Shown here one piece after another: positions 8,021 to 17,000 of a stretch of DNA of 35,264 bases. The number at the start of each line of letters is the position of its first letter. The stretch's first letter is position 1. The position numbers were made by a program, and so were the translations under genes. Source of the stretch: Gammaproteobacteria bacterium UBA1119 (GTDB lineage Bacteria; Pseudomonadota; Gammaproteobacteria; Pseudomonadales; Azotimanducaceae); the NCBI GenBank assembly GCA_002313255.1, contig DCBA01000024.1:1-35264 (forward strand), read 5' to 3'. The notes under the pieces were generated by a model. It saw only the letters and a list, made by a program, of their open reading frames with translations. It did not search any database and was not told the DNA's origin.

Positions 8021-10005
8021 TATGATTCCTCTTCGTTTTCTTCGAATACGACCAAAATTTGGCCATTGTCGACTTGGTCACCTTCGCTAACAGGTACTTC
8101 TTGAACAACGCCATCGATGGGTGCAGTTATTCGATGCTCCATTTTCATGGCTTCGAGAATCACTAACAGCTGGCCCTCGGACACGCTCTCACCAGCTGAT
8201 ACTTCGGTCGCGAGCACCTTGCCTGGCATGGGTGCGTATAACCCTCCGGAAAATTCGGCTATCCCAGGCTTGGGGAACCGATCCAACTCGGTCAGTACCA
8301 CGTCGCCCGTTGGGGCGTGCACGTAACGATTGGCATCGTCCTCCGAAACCGAAAAAGTTATTCGTCGTTGGTCGATGGCAAGGTCGATCTGGTTCCCGTT
8401 CACACCGTGCAAGGTTATGTGGTGATTTTCGCCACCGATGTTCATCTCAAAGGTACCGTCCCGTTGCGCGCGATACTCGAGGGCACATTCGTTATCGCCG
8501 ACGGCGTACCGGACACGCTCCGGCGGCATCAGTGAATTTCGCCAACCAGTGGAGATGTGACGGAGTACTTTTGCGTTTTTTCGACGTCGATCTTGGGCGA
8601 ATAAAGCCGCCGCGATGGCGGCGTCGCTAACTTCCGTGGGACTTGGTTCCCGGGTACGCGCGGGATTCACGCGTTCAATGAAGTCGGTCGTTGTATCACC
8701 TGCAATAAATGCGGGAGTGCGCAACGTGGCCACCAGAAAATCACGGTTGTTGGTGATGCCATGAAGTTGTGTCGTTTCCAGTGCTCGCGCGAGTTTGGCA
8801 GCCGCCTCCCGCCGCGTCGGCGCGTGCGCGATCACTTTGGCAATCATGGGGTCGAAATTTACACTGACCTCGCTACCGGCTTCGACGCCGGAGTCGAAAC
8901 GGGCCTGCGACGATGGCTTCCATACTTGGATGGTTCCTGGCGAGGGGAGGAAATTCTTCGTCGGATCTTCAGCATAGAGTCGGGCTTCGATCGCGTGTCC
9001 ATTGATCGTCAAGCTATCTTGGTCGTAACCGAGTTCTTCTCCCTCAGCGATTCTTAACTGTTCGCGCACGAGGTCAAGCCCGGTGATGGCTTCAGTGACT
9101 GGGTGTTCTACCTGTAGTCTGGTATTAACCTCCAAAAACCAAAAGTCCTCGCCGTCAAGCAAGAACTCGACCGTGCCGGCCGAGGTATATCCGATCTTTT
9201 GTGCCGCGTTGACCGCGGCGCTCCCCATTTTCTCACGGATTGCGGGAGTTACCGCGGACGAAGGTGCCTCTTCGATAACCTTCTGGTGGCGGCGTTGGAT
9301 AGAGCACTCGCGTTCAAATAGGTGTACTACGTTGCCGTGGTTATCTCCAAGGATCTGTATTTCGACGTGTCGAGATGCGGTCAGCCATCGCTCAAGAAAC
9401 ACGGTGTCATTACCGAAAGACGCTTCAGCCTCGCGACGGGCGCTTTCGACGGCTGCCTCTAGATCAGCACCACTTTCGACAACGCGCATCCCACGACCGC
9501 CGCCGCCAGCCGCTGCTTTGACGAGGACAGGAAAGCCGATTGCTTCGGCCGCTTTTGCCAGGTCGTCGCCAACATTGAGCTCGTGCGCAGGTAGGGTCGG
9601 TACACCGGCGTCGGTCATCGCTTGTTTGGCGGATAATTTGTCGCCCATTTGTTCAATCGCGTGGGTCGGTGGCCCTACCCAAGTGATGTCACGCTTCATG
9701 ATGGCTTCGGCGAAGCGGGCATTTTCCGACAAAAAACCGTAACCCGGATGTACCGCGTCTGCTCCAGAGGCAACGCAGGCCGCGTATACTTTTTCCGCAT
9801 CCAGGTAGGTTTCTGCCGACGTCTTCCCTTGCAGTGCGATGGCACTATCCGCTTCGTGTACGAAGGGCGCGCGGGCATCACTGTCGGCGTAGATTGCAAC
9901 AGTGGCGATGCCCATTTCATGTGCGGTACGAAAAATTCTTCGCGCGATTTCGCCGCGATTGGCGACCAATAAGCGCGTGATCGGTTTGATATTTACATCC
10001 GCCAT
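8020..10005 (-). CDS. Acyl-CoA carboxylase alpha subunit (biotin carboxylase + BCCP)
   Basis: A 661-residue fused subunit, the length of 3-methylcrotonyl-CoA or geranyl-CoA carboxylase alpha chains. The biotin carboxylase domain has the ATP-binding glycine loop GGGGRGM (167-173), [11 protein letters not shown] (232-242) and the [11 protein letters not shown] motif near 290. A BT-like linker region follows, then a biotinyl domain with AMKM at 619-622 (biotinylated Lys621). It uses ATP and bicarbonate to carboxylate biotin, which the CT subunit then transfers to the acyl-CoA. The start overlaps the CT stop by 13 bp and has AAGGAG upstream. Substrate cannot be told from this subunit; the hydratase and HMG-CoA lyase-like neighbours favour a methylcrotonyl-CoA-type enoyl-CoA over propionyl-CoA. 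Confidence 0.93.
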   Translation of the reverse strand: MADVNIKPITRLLVANRGEIARRIFRTAHEMGIATVAIYADSDARAPFVHEADSAIALQGKTSAETYLDAEKVYAACVASGADAVHPGYGFLSENARFAEAIMKRDITWVGPPTHAIEQMGDKLSAKQAMTDAGVPTLPAHELNVGDDLAKAAEAIGFPVLVKAAAGGGGRGMRVVESGADLEAAVESARREAEASFGNDTVFLERWLTASRHVEIQILGDNHGNVVHLFERECSIQRRHQKVIEEAPSSAVTPAIREKMGSAAVNAAQKIGYTSAGTVEFLLDGEDFWFLEVNTRLQVEHPVTEAITGLDLVREQLRIAEGEELGYDQDSLTINGHAIEARLYAEDPTKNFLPSPGTIQVWKPSSQARFDSGVEAGSEVSVNFDPMIAKVIAHAPTRREAAAKLARALETTQLHGITNNRDFLVATLRTPAFIAGDTTTDFIERVNPARTREPSPTEVSDAAIAAALFAQDRRRKNAKVLRHISTGWRNSLMPPERVRYAVGDNECALEYRAQRDGTFEMNIGGENHHITLHGVNGNQIDLAIDQRRITFSVSEDDANRYVHAPTGDVVLTELDRFPKPGIAEFSGGLYAPMPGKVLATEVSAGESVSEGQLLVILEAMKMEHRITAPIDGVVQEVPVSEGDQVDNGQILVVFEENEEES

Positions 10006-11645
10006 GTGCCGAACTCCTTGGTGCCTTTGACGGCGTCGTTTGCAACTGCTGAAAGCGCGAACCCGACAACGTCGCGTGTGTCTCTTGGATCGATCATGCC
10101 GTCGTCTGATACCCGCGATGTGGCGAAGAGACCCTTCGATTGTTCCTCAGCGTTGGCCATGACGGCGGCTTCGCGCAGAGAGTTCGCTGCTTCGTCGAAC
10201 TCCGCCCCGCGCCGCTCGGCGGATGCTTTTTGGATAATGGTCATCACGCCCGCCATTTGTTCCGGGCCCATGACGGCTATTTTGGCGGTGGGCCAAATGA
10301 AGGTGAATTTAGTCCCAAACGCTCGGCCACTCATACCGTAATTCCCGGCTCCGTATGAGGCCCCGACGATCACGGTGATGTGCGGAACAGTCGAATTCGT
10401 CACCGCATTGATCATTTTTGACCCATTCTTGGTAATGCCGCCCTGCTCAAAGTCCGTGCCCACGACGTAGCCGGTAATGTTGTGAAGAAACAACAATGGC
10501 ACGTCGATTTGATTGCAGAGTTGGATAAACTGCGACGCCTTTTCTGAGGACTCGGACATCAGTGCACCGTTGTTACCCAGGATGCCAATGGGATATCCGT
10601 GAATAGATGCCCATCCGGTCACCAGTGTCGGTCCATACCGAGGCTTAAATTCTTCGAAACGGGAACCGTCGACGACGCGGGCAACGACCTCTCGTATATC
10701 AAACGGTTTTTTGAGGTCCTCGCCGACGATACCGAGAAGTTCCTGCCGATCGTGGATAGGTGGGTCCGCTGGCATGCTTGGTCCCGGACCGAGTTTTCGC
10801 CAGTTGAGGTGCCCCACGACTTCACGCAGCAAGCGAATGCCATCCATCTCGTTCTCGGCAAGATAGTCTCCGAGCCCCGACGTAGAAGTGTGCATGTCAG
10901 CGCCGCCCAGACTTTCCGGCTCCGCATCTTCGCCCGTTGCCATTTTCACGAGTGGTGGCCCGCCAAGCGAAACCATCGCCTGGTTCTTGACGAAAATGTT
11001 GTAGTCGCTCATTCCCGGTTGGTAGGCGCCGCCCGCGGTTGAAGCGCCGAACACTAACGAAATGGTTGGTATCCGCATTTTCGATAGCTCGGTGATCTCA
11101 TAAAAGAGGCGTCCAGATTCGGCGAAATGTCCCTCTACGCGCAGAAGTGGATCGACTGGTGTGCCACCCCCGCCTCCGCCCCCACCCCCGCCGCCGCCGC
11201 GCAGATCGGCGCCAGCGGACTCGACGAATTGCACGTACGGTAGACGGTTCTCACGGGCGACTTCCAATCCGCGCATGAGCTTTTTCGAGTTGAAATGATT
11301 AAAGGCTCCGGCGCGGACAGACGGATCGTGGCCAAGAATGACACACTCGACACCCTCGATGACGCCCACGCCGACGACGAAACCGGAGCCTATTGCTACG
11401 TGCGAACGCCATGCCGCGAGGGGACTGATTTCGAGAAAGGGCGAATCGGGATCAAGCGCCCATGCGATTCGCTCCCGGATTGGCATCTTATTTCGTTTGG
11501 CAAGGCGTTCTAGCGCTTCGGTCCCACCGCCTTGGGCCGCTTCGGCGTATAGCTCGTCCATCTGCTCTAGCTTCGCGGTCATTTCTTCTTTGTTCTGTCG
11601 GAACTGCTCAGAACGTGTATCCAGCTGCGATTGAAGTACTGCCAT
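9993..11645 (-). CDS. Acyl-CoA carboxylase beta subunit (carboxyltransferase) with 12-glycine run
   Basis: A 550-residue carboxyltransferase with tandem crotonase-like halves, similar in length to MccB/LiuB-type subunits. The first oxyanion region leads from FVESAGADLR into twelve consecutive glycines (150-161), then reaches STAGGAYQPGMSD (202-214); the second half has GNNGAL and GASYGAGNYGMSG with WPTAKIAVMGPEQ. In the well-known methylcrotonyl-CoA carboxylases the corresponding stretch is a short charged loop, so the glycine run is odd. The glycines use GGC, GGG, GGT and GGA codons, so the tract is not a simple repeat. AGAGGAA precedes ATG 11645; the GST gene ends 15 bp upstream. It pairs with the alpha subunit at 8020-10005. 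Confidence 0.92.
   Translation of the reverse strand: MAVLQSQLDTRSEQFRQNKEEMTAKLEQMDELYAEAAQGGGTEALERLAKRNKMPIRERIAWALDPDSPFLEISPLAAWRSHVAIGSGFVVGVGVIEGVECVILGHDPSVRAGAFNHFNSKKLMRGLEVARENRLPYVQFVESAGADLRGGGGGGGGGGGGTPVDPLLRVEGHFAESGRLFYEITELSKMRIPTISLVFGASTAGGAYQPGMSDYNIFVKNQAMVSLGGPPLVKMATGEDAEPESLGGADMHTSTSGLGDYLAENEMDGIRLLREVVGHLNWRKLGPGPSMPADPPIHDRQELLGIVGEDLKKPFDIREVVARVVDGSRFEEFKPRYGPTLVTGWASIHGYPIGILGNNGALMSESSEKASQFIQLCNQIDVPLLFLHNITGYVVGTDFEQGGITKNGSKMINAVTNSTVPHITVIVGASYGAGNYGMSGRAFGTKFTFIWPTAKIAVMGPEQMAGVMTIIQKASAERRGAEFDEAANSLREAAVMANAEEQSKGLFATSRVSDDGMIDPRDTRDVVGFALSAVANDAVKGTKEFGTWRM
11163..11198 (-). repeat. Polyglycine-encoding tract inside the carboxyltransferase gene
   Basis: Thirty-six bases read on the minus strand as twelve glycine codons (residues 150-161), with all four GGN codons used. 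On the plus strand this is a C-rich block containing runs of five Cs. The tract sits between the first oxyanion-hole segment and the conserved HFAESGRLFY helix of the carboxyltransferase, so it probably forms a flexible loop near the active site. Mixed codon use argues against very recent replication slippage. Confidence 0.9.
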
Positions 11646-11660
11646 GGTCTATTCCTCTAG

Positions 11661-12272
11661 CTACTTGGCGTAAGCACGCTGAAACGCATCCCGTTCAGCA
11701 ATGCGATCCCAGTACTTTTGAATATTAGGTGTAAAGGCTTCTTCGATGTCGAGAGATTTTGCTAATACCAATGCGTACACGATGCATATGTCGGCAATCG
11801 TAAAACGCTGTGCACATAGGTACTCGCGTTCCGCGACTGCTTCGTCGACGCATCGGAGCCGGGCAAGAAACCATTTTCGGTAATCGTTGGCAACCTGCGG
11901 GTTTCTCTTCTCTTCGGGCTCTAATTGCGTGTAACGGAGCACCAGTGTCTGCGGAAACGTCAAGGTGGCGTCGCTTCGATGCAACCAGTTCAGATATACG
12001 CCGTAGTCTGGTTCCTCTCGCGATACCGCAAGATCTGTCGGACCGTACGAATCGACAAGGTATTGGCTGATACCGGCCGATTCCGTCATGACGACATCGC
12101 CGTCGACCAAACACGGGACAGTGCCGAGTGGATTGACTTGGAGATACTCCTTCGCCAGATAGCGGGGCGGAAACGGTAACGTGATAAGTTCATAATCAAG
12201 GCCCATTTCTTCTAACGTCCAAAGCGGACGCATCGAGCGGGCGCGCTCGCAGTGATAAAGTTGAAGTGTCAT
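11661..12272 (-). CDS. Glutathione S-transferase family protein
   Basis: A 203-residue cytosolic GST. The thioredoxin-like N-terminal domain begins with LYHCERARSMRPLW, where Ser13 is the probable active-site residue; the cis-proline segment is GTVPCLVDG and Glu64-Ser65 forms the glutathione gamma-glutamyl contact. The all-helical C-terminal domain has the usual FTIADICIVYAL capping motif. It could conjugate glutathione, act as a cis-trans isomerase or scavenge an electrophilic intermediate. It starts directly behind a strong AGGAGGGG site and ends 15 bp before the carboxyltransferase gene, so it is embedded in the catabolic operon. The divergent operon carries a glyoxalase II-like hydrolase, which hints at a glutathione-thioester step. 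Confidence 0.88.
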   Translation of the reverse strand: MTLQLYHCERARSMRPLWTLEEMGLDYELITLPFPPRYLAKEYLQVNPLGTVPCLVDGDVVMTESAGISQYLVDSYGPTDLAVSREEPDYGVYLNWLHRSDATLTFPQTLVLRYTQLEPEEKRNPQVANDYRKWFLARLRCVDEAVAEREYLCAQRFTIADICIVYALVLAKSLDIEEAFTPNIQKYWDRIAERDAFQRAYAK

Positions 12273-12356
12273 CCCCCCTCCTAGTACGCGGTTCGAATTG
12301 GCAAGTGGTTCCTTTTGCGGGGTGCGTTCTTGCGCTGTCGAACTTGGATGCTGCCT

Positions 12357-13454
12357 TTACGCGGAACTTGGTCGCGAAAGTGCGTCGCCTTCTCTCCAAG
12401 GAGAGATCTGTCCTTTGTAAACGCTTGGCCCGTTCCTGAAGTGTGCGGCCTCTTCGAACGTCTCGACGAACGGCATATCGTTTGGGTAGCACGCTTCGTC
12501 TCTCGGGAGCGGTCCGGCTTTGGACACGTGCCCTCGAAGCGCGTGCCCCACAACCTCCTCAGCGATGCAAGCTGCCTCGATAACCTTGTCGAGGTCGTAG
12601 CCCGTCTCTACCCCCATTTCGTGACAGAGGTTAACGAAATCTTCGGTAGGAACGTGTCCCGCCGCGCGACCGTTGCCACAATATGGACAGCCACCCATGC
12701 CACCAAGAGACGTGTCGAATTCAGTCGCGCCAAGCAGCAGAGCCTCGTAATAGCTAGCGATCGTCGCACCACGCGTATTGTGCAAGTGCATGTGAAAGGT
12801 CTCGACGTCAGGATACTTGTCCCGGATAGTGGTAATGGTTTCGCGCACCGTGTGCGGCATGTTCCATCCCATTGCGTCCAGAAAGGAAACGCGATCGACC
12901 TTGATGCCGGCGTCGCTCCATTTGCTCATCATGACGTCAATAAGGTTCATTCGTGTCTCAAACGAAAAAGGTCCTTCGAAGTTAGATCCAAATGGGTTAC
13001 CTATCGCGATTGAGCCTGCTTCGGCACCAGCTTCCTTCGCCAAGGCGACCGACGCGTCCATGGCTGCGATTTGTTCCGCTTGGGTACGGTTGTAGTTGCG
13101 TCGAGCAAAGGTGTCACAAAGTTCGACGTGGGTACCAAATTTACGACCGCGGACGTTGATTTTGGGGAAATAGCCATCCGCTCGGTCGAACCCGCGCTTG
13201 TTAAACACCGCAGCGGTGTAGTTGATCCCTGGTTTTGGAACGAATGCGTCGGCTAGTTCATCGATACACGCCATTGACGGTGTCCACTTTGGATGCGCAA
13301 ACGAACCAATGGATATGTTTTTTGAACCCATTTCGCCGATGGCGTCTAGGAGTCTCAGCTTTTCCGATACGGCAATGTCCGGACTTTCGATTTGAAGTCC
13401 CTCCCGCATTGTGTCGTCGAAGATGTTGACGGACTTCGGTAGTAAGTTACTCAT
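12357..13454 (-). CDS. HMG-CoA lyase-like (DRE-TIM barrel) lyase
   Basis: A 365-residue DRE-TIM metallolyase. The signature DDTMREGLQ is at residues 13-21; the metal-binding HLHNT motif gives His223 and His225; the glycine loop with the catalytic cysteine is GGCPYC (Cys256). These match hydroxymethylglutaryl-CoA lyase, which splits HMG-CoA to acetyl-CoA and acetoacetate. The C-terminal tail of about 100 residues is longer than in standard HMG-CoA lyase, so a related 3-hydroxyacyl-CoA substrate is possible. I use ATG 13454, which has GGGAAAG eight bases upstream, rather than the TTG at 13496. It is the promoter-proximal gene of the minus-strand run, 84 bp before the GST, and faces the flavin monooxygenase gene. 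Confidence 0.85.
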   Translation of the reverse strand: MSNLLPKSVNIFDDTMREGLQIESPDIAVSEKLRLLDAIGEMGSKNISIGSFAHPKWTPSMACIDELADAFVPKPGINYTAAVFNKRGFDRADGYFPKINVRGRKFGTHVELCDTFARRNYNRTQAEQIAAMDASVALAKEAGAEAGSIAIGNPFGSNFEGPFSFETRMNLIDVMMSKWSDAGIKVDRVSFLDAMGWNMPHTVRETITTIRDKYPDVETFHMHLHNTRGATIASYYEALLLGATEFDTSLGGMGGCPYCGNGRAAGHVPTEDFVNLCHEMGVETGYDLDKVIEAACIAEEVVGHALRGHVSKAGPLPRDEACYPNDMPFVETFEEAAHFRNGPSVYKGQISPWREGDALSRPSSA

Positions 13455-13488
13455 GTCGCTCGCTTTCCCGTAATGTCTTATCTCCATA

Positions 13489-13538
13489 TTTAGCAAGGGC
13501 GGGACCGTTTTAGCAAGTGCTTAGCGCCAGGCGTAAGC
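13489..13538. promoter_or_regulatory. Direct repeats plus imperfect palindrome in the divergent control region
   Basis: TTTAGCAAG occurs at 13489-13497 and again at 13509-13517, exactly 20 bp apart, which places both on the same helix face. Immediately after lies an imperfect palindrome at 13519-13538, GCTTA-g-CGCC-a-GGCG-TAAGC, with nine matched pairs and one bulged base. The block lies between the two divergent catabolic runs, 35-84 bp upstream of the lyase start and about 92-141 bp upstream of the monooxygenase start. A dimeric regulator controlling both operons is the natural reading. I could not assign clear -35/-10 boxes. Confidence 0.4.
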
Positions 13539-13629
13539 AAACGGGTACGGTACAGTCGGAATCGAGTTCGATATGCTCGCTGGACGTTTGATTTGATAGT
13601 TTCGAGCGAAAATTACTCCAGGAGGTGTC

Positions 13630-14778
13630 GTGAACGCAGTCGATATTTTGTTGCGTAAAGCCGAATCGATGGCGAACGTGCTCGAGACTCGCGCATTGGT
13701 CGCCGAGCGCAACGGAAAACTCCCTGAAGAGACGGTGCGTGAACTCTCGGCTGAAGGGCTGTTTAGCCTGGTGAAGCCTGCAGCGCATGGTGGCAAGGAG
13801 CTGAACGCGACGGCCGTATTAAAGGTATGTGCGGCGTTAGGCAAAGGGTGTGCCTCAACCGGCTGGGTCGGGTGCGTTTTTAATGTTCACCACTGGGTGG
13901 CAGCGTTGTATCCCGAGCAGGCACAGGGGGAGTACTTCGGACAAGACGACGTGCTGTCTTCGGCGTCGTTCGCTCCATCCGGGACAGCGATCGCCACTGA
14001 GGGTGGTTATCGTGCGACCGGGCGCTGGTCTTTTGCTTCCGGCGTCGATTATGCCGATTGGTGTTTTTTAACATCGCTAGTCAGTGAGCCGCACGACGGC
14101 GATCCTACGGGACCATATTTTTTGATGGTTCCTGCGGCCGACTATCACATTGACCATGACTCGTGGCAGGTGTCAGGACTTCGAGCCACGGGTAGCAAAG
14201 ACGTTGTTCTCGACGAGACGTTCGTGCCGATGCACCGGGCTTGTTTCTTGCCGTCTCTTTTGTCGGGAAATAGTCCGGGCTCAAAAATTCATCGAGGATC
14301 TCTCTTCCACGTGCCAGGACATCCGTTCTTGGTCGCGGTATTAGCGACACCGGTCCTTGGAGCGGTTCAGCGCGGCGTTGAATTGTTTCGAGACCGAATT
14401 GTTGAGCGGCGCTTCTCGCTCACCGGCCAACGGCAAGCTGAGCAACCGGCTGCAAAAGTAGCACTAGCCGAAGCCGATGCCTGCGTGACGGCTGCTCAAG
14501 CGCTTTTGGAGAACACATTTAGTACCATCGAACGGCTTGTGCCTGAGGCGTCACTGGTACAACAAGCGCGGATTCCGCGCGATACGGCGTTTGCAATGCA
14601 ACTACTGGTTCGGGCGATTGATGTAGTGTTCGAGAATGTCGGCGGTGCGGCATTGCAAGAATCCAACCCGATCCAGCGAATATGGCGGGATGTCCATGCA
14701 GCGAAGGCACATGCGGCGGTCAATTGGAACACGCAAGCCCTTGCCTGGGGTGAGCTTAGTCTAGACGATGCGAATTAA
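13630..14778 (+). CDS. Acyl-CoA dehydrogenase-fold flavin monooxygenase (HsaA/HpaH-like, group D)
   Basis: A 382-residue protein with the acyl-CoA dehydrogenase fold. GRWSFASGVDYADW and GLRATGSKDVV in the middle domain and GGAALQESNPIQRIWRD near the C terminus are the motifs I know from the HsaA / p-hydroxyphenylacetate hydroxylase oxygenase branch. Such enzymes use reduced flavin from a separate reductase and oxygen to hydroxylate phenols or similar rings. The acyl-CoA dehydrogenase catalytic glutamate is not evident, so true dehydrogenase activity is less likely. The start is GTG 13630 behind a near-perfect AGGAGGTG. It opens a five-gene plus-strand run; no flavin reductase is adjacent, so one would have to be supplied from elsewhere. 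Confidence 0.82.
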   Translation: MNAVDILLRKAESMANVLETRALVAERNGKLPEETVRELSAEGLFSLVKPAAHGGKELNATAVLKVCAALGKGCASTGWVGCVFNVHHWVAALYPEQAQGEYFGQDDVLSSASFAPSGTAIATEGGYRATGRWSFASGVDYADWCFLTSLVSEPHDGDPTGPYFLMVPAADYHIDHDSWQVSGLRATGSKDVVLDETFVPMHRACFLPSLLSGNSPGSKIHRGSLFHVPGHPFLVAVLATPVLGAVQRGVELFRDRIVERRFSLTGQRQAEQPAAKVALAEADACVTAAQALLENTFSTIERLVPEASLVQQARIPRDTAFAMQLLVRAIDVVFENVGGAALQESNPIQRIWRDVHAAKAHAAVNWNTQALAWGELSLDDAN

Positions 14779-14817
14779 CTGGCGGATCGTTGTTACACAT
14801 TAAAAAGGGGGCATGCG

Positions 14818-15978
14818 ATGACGATGGAGGGAAATGGGAATGCGATTGGTCCGATCATTGATGCGGATGGCCATGTACTCGAACCGGCTGATACCTGGCA
14901 GAACTACATTGATCCTAAATTTCAAGACCGCGCGATTCGGATCGAGTTAGATGCAGATGGCCGTGAACGTTTACTGTTCGATAACAAACCCTTCGAATTT
15001 TTGAAAGGCAATCTTGGTGGGCTTGGAGGAATTGATCTCGAGAAAGGAGGGCTGGGCCTCCAGACGCACGACTATACCTATGCCGAAGGATCGCCCCCTG
15101 GTGGATACGACCCCGCGGCGCGCATTGAGGTGTTGGACCAAGAAGGGATCGACCGGGTGCTCCTATACCCAACCATCGGTATTTGTTGGGAGGGCAACGT
15201 TTCGGACCCTTTGCTAGCGACGGCGTATACGCAGGCGTACAACCGGTGGATTGTTGATTTTTGCAGTCATGATCCTCAACGGCTGTACCCTATCGCACAC
15301 ATTTCCCTTATCGATCCGGAAGGGGCCGTTGAAGAAGTCGTCCGCGCGAGAAAAGCGGGGTGCGTGGGGGTCTATCTGTCGCCCGACCTTGATGCCAGGG
15401 GTGGCAAAGCGTTTATCGATCCAGCATTCGAACTTTTTTGGAGTACCGTTCAGGATCTTGATATGCCCGTAGGGTTTCATGTCGTTGTTCGTGACAACCC
15501 CGCTTTCTCTCGATTCTCGACACCGGGTACGCCGGGAGACGGTCTATTTTTCTTTGCGTTTCTAGCGATCGATGTAATGGCTGCCTTTACGTCCATGGTC
15601 TCGTCGGGGATTCTGGAGAAATATCCTCGACTGAAATGTTCCGTATTAGAGGCTGGTGGAAACTGGATTTCGGCCTGGCTGGATCGGATGGACCACAAGT
15701 ATGAAGTCATGTCTTCTGTCGTGCCGTTGTCGATGAAACCGAGCGAGTATTTTTTTCGACAGTGCCTGATCGCGATGGACCCTGACGAAGGGATGAACGC
15801 GGAGGTCATCGATCATATCGGAGCTGACTATGTGATCTGGGCTTCGGACTACCCTCACATTGATGCATCGTACGGGGTGGCGAAAGAAATGATTGAAAGC
15901 GTTCAATCGCTGTCACTCGATGCTCAGCGGAAAGTTCTAGGGGGTAATGCTATGCGTTTCTATGGACTTCCTGATTGA
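14818..15978 (+). CDS. Metal-dependent amidohydrolase family 2 (ACMSD-like)
   Basis: A 386-residue TIM-barrel amidohydrolase of the group that includes aminocarboxymuconate-semialdehyde decarboxylase, gamma-resorcylate decarboxylase and related C-C hydrolases. The N-terminal metal site is DADGHVLEP (His19, Glu22), a central His is in VGFHVV, and the barrel-end aspartate is in WASDYPH (341-347, Asp344). These suit a zinc or manganese decarboxylase or hydrolase acting on a ring or ring-cleavage product; which one is not visible. An AAGGGGG tract stands before ATG 14818, 39 bp after the monooxygenase gene. Its stop overlaps the start of the next amidohydrolase by four bases, which indicates translational coupling. 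Confidence 0.85.
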   Translation: MTMEGNGNAIGPIIDADGHVLEPADTWQNYIDPKFQDRAIRIELDADGRERLLFDNKPFEFLKGNLGGLGGIDLEKGGLGLQTHDYTYAEGSPPGGYDPAARIEVLDQEGIDRVLLYPTIGICWEGNVSDPLLATAYTQAYNRWIVDFCSHDPQRLYPIAHISLIDPEGAVEEVVRARKAGCVGVYLSPDLDARGGKAFIDPAFELFWSTVQDLDMPVGFHVVVRDNPAFSRFSTPGTPGDGLFFFAFLAIDVMAAFTSMVSSGILEKYPRLKCSVLEAGGNWISAWLDRMDHKYEVMSSVVPLSMKPSEYFFRQCLIAMDPDEGMNAEVIDHIGADYVIWASDYPHIDASYGVAKEMIESVQSLSLDAQRKVLGGNAMRFYGLPD

Positions 15979-16997
15979 CCACGCTTGGTTACGGCAAAGG
16001 AGAGCGACACGAAAGTTGGCTGGGCCTTCTCGAGGAGGACATCATTGATCCCGACCTACCCATTATTGATCCCCACCATCACCTTTGGTATCGCCCGGAC
16101 AGTACGTACCTGCTACCCGAACTGGTAGCGGACGTAACGTCAGGTCACCGCGTAACTGCTACCGTATTCGCCGAATGTCGCTCGATGTATCGGGCGTTCG
16201 GACCCGAGCATCTCAAACCTGTCGGCGAGACCGAGTTCGTTGTTGGAATTGCAGCCATGAGCGCCAGTGGCATATACGGCGACGCAAAATTATGTGGCGT
16301 TTTTTTTGGTGGAGTGGACTTTACGGCCGAAGATGGAATCGGAAGAACCATAGAGGCGCATACCGTACGGGGAGGTGGAAGATTTCGAGGGGTACGACTG
16401 TCGTGTGGGTGGGATGCGGATCCCAGAATCCCGAACATTACTCCGAACAGGGGCTTACTGGCCGATTCGAGGGTGCTAAATGGAATCCGTTTACTGGCGT
16501 CGCGGGATCTGTCCTTGGACGTTTGGCTATACCACACGCAGCTTCTAGAACTGGCTACGCTATTGGATGAGTGCCCGGGTATCGTGGTTGTTCTCGATCA
16601 TGTTGGTTCGCCTATCTTAGGAGGTGATTACAAAGACAAGCACGATGAAGTTTTCGCGGACTGGCGAAAATCCTTGGCGGAAGTTGCCAAGCGACCCAAC
16701 GTATTTGTTAAGTTGGGTGCGTTACCGATTCGGAGGCCGATCGAGGGATCGTCGAGATCAAAACCGCCTAGCTCCGTCGATGTGGCCGAAAGCTGGCGAC
16801 CTTGGATCGAAACGTGCATCGAACTTTTCGGCCCGTCACGGTGTATGTTCGAAAGCAACTTCCCGGTCCAAAAGAATTGGTGCAGTTATGCTGTGGTGTG
16901 GAATGCTTTCAAACGCATAGCGATAGCCATGAGCCCGGACGAAAAACTTGATCTATTTCAAGGAACGGCGTGCCGAGCATATCGAATTTTGGAGTAA
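15975..16997 (+). CDS. Amidohydrolase-related TIM-barrel protein (lactonase-like)
   Basis: A 340-residue protein with IDPHHHLW at 31-38 (His34 and His36 as metal ligands), the hallmark of the 2-pyrone-4,6-dicarboxylate lactonase / L-fuconolactonase branch. The C-terminal motif is FESNFP, where many relatives have an aspartate in place of the asparagine. It probably opens a lactone or hydrolyses a cyclic intermediate. I place the start at TTG 15975, which shares bases with the TGA stop of the previous gene; no ATG or GTG precedes the metal motif in this frame, so a non-ATG start is required. The PHP gene follows three bases after the stop. Confidence 0.8.
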   Translation: MTTLGYGKGERHESWLGLLEEDIIDPDLPIIDPHHHLWYRPDSTYLLPELVADVTSGHRVTATVFAECRSMYRAFGPEHLKPVGETEFVVGIAAMSASGIYGDAKLCGVFFGGVDFTAEDGIGRTIEAHTVRGGGRFRGVRLSCGWDADPRIPNITPNRGLLADSRVLNGIRLLASRDLSLDVWLYHTQLLELATLLDECPGIVVVLDHVGSPILGGDYKDKHDEVFADWRKSLAEVAKRPNVFVKLGALPIRRPIEGSSRSKPPSSVDVAESWRPWIETCIELFGPSRCMFESNFPVQKNWCSYAVVWNAFKRIAIAMSPDEKLDLFQGTACRAYRILE

Positions 16998-17000
16998 CCG

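Noticed and set aside
12315..13013. Long plus-strand frame of 232 codons
   Set aside because: It lies wholly opposite the HMG-CoA lyase-like gene, which has full catalytic motifs; the plus-strand product shows no domain and no ribosome site. It is a codon-bias shadow, as are the plus-strand frames at 8121-8630 and 9083-9742 opposite the biotin carboxylase.
13455..13496. Upstream TTG start for the lyase gene
   Set aside because: ATG 13454 has a GGGAAAG site at good spacing and starts near the conserved DDTMREG motif.
13630..14778. Reading the plus-strand gene as the missing isovaleryl-CoA dehydrogenase
   Set aside because: Its motifs (WSFASGVDYADW, ESNPIQRIWRD) fit the HsaA/HpaH hydroxylase branch and the dehydrogenase catalytic glutamate is not evident.
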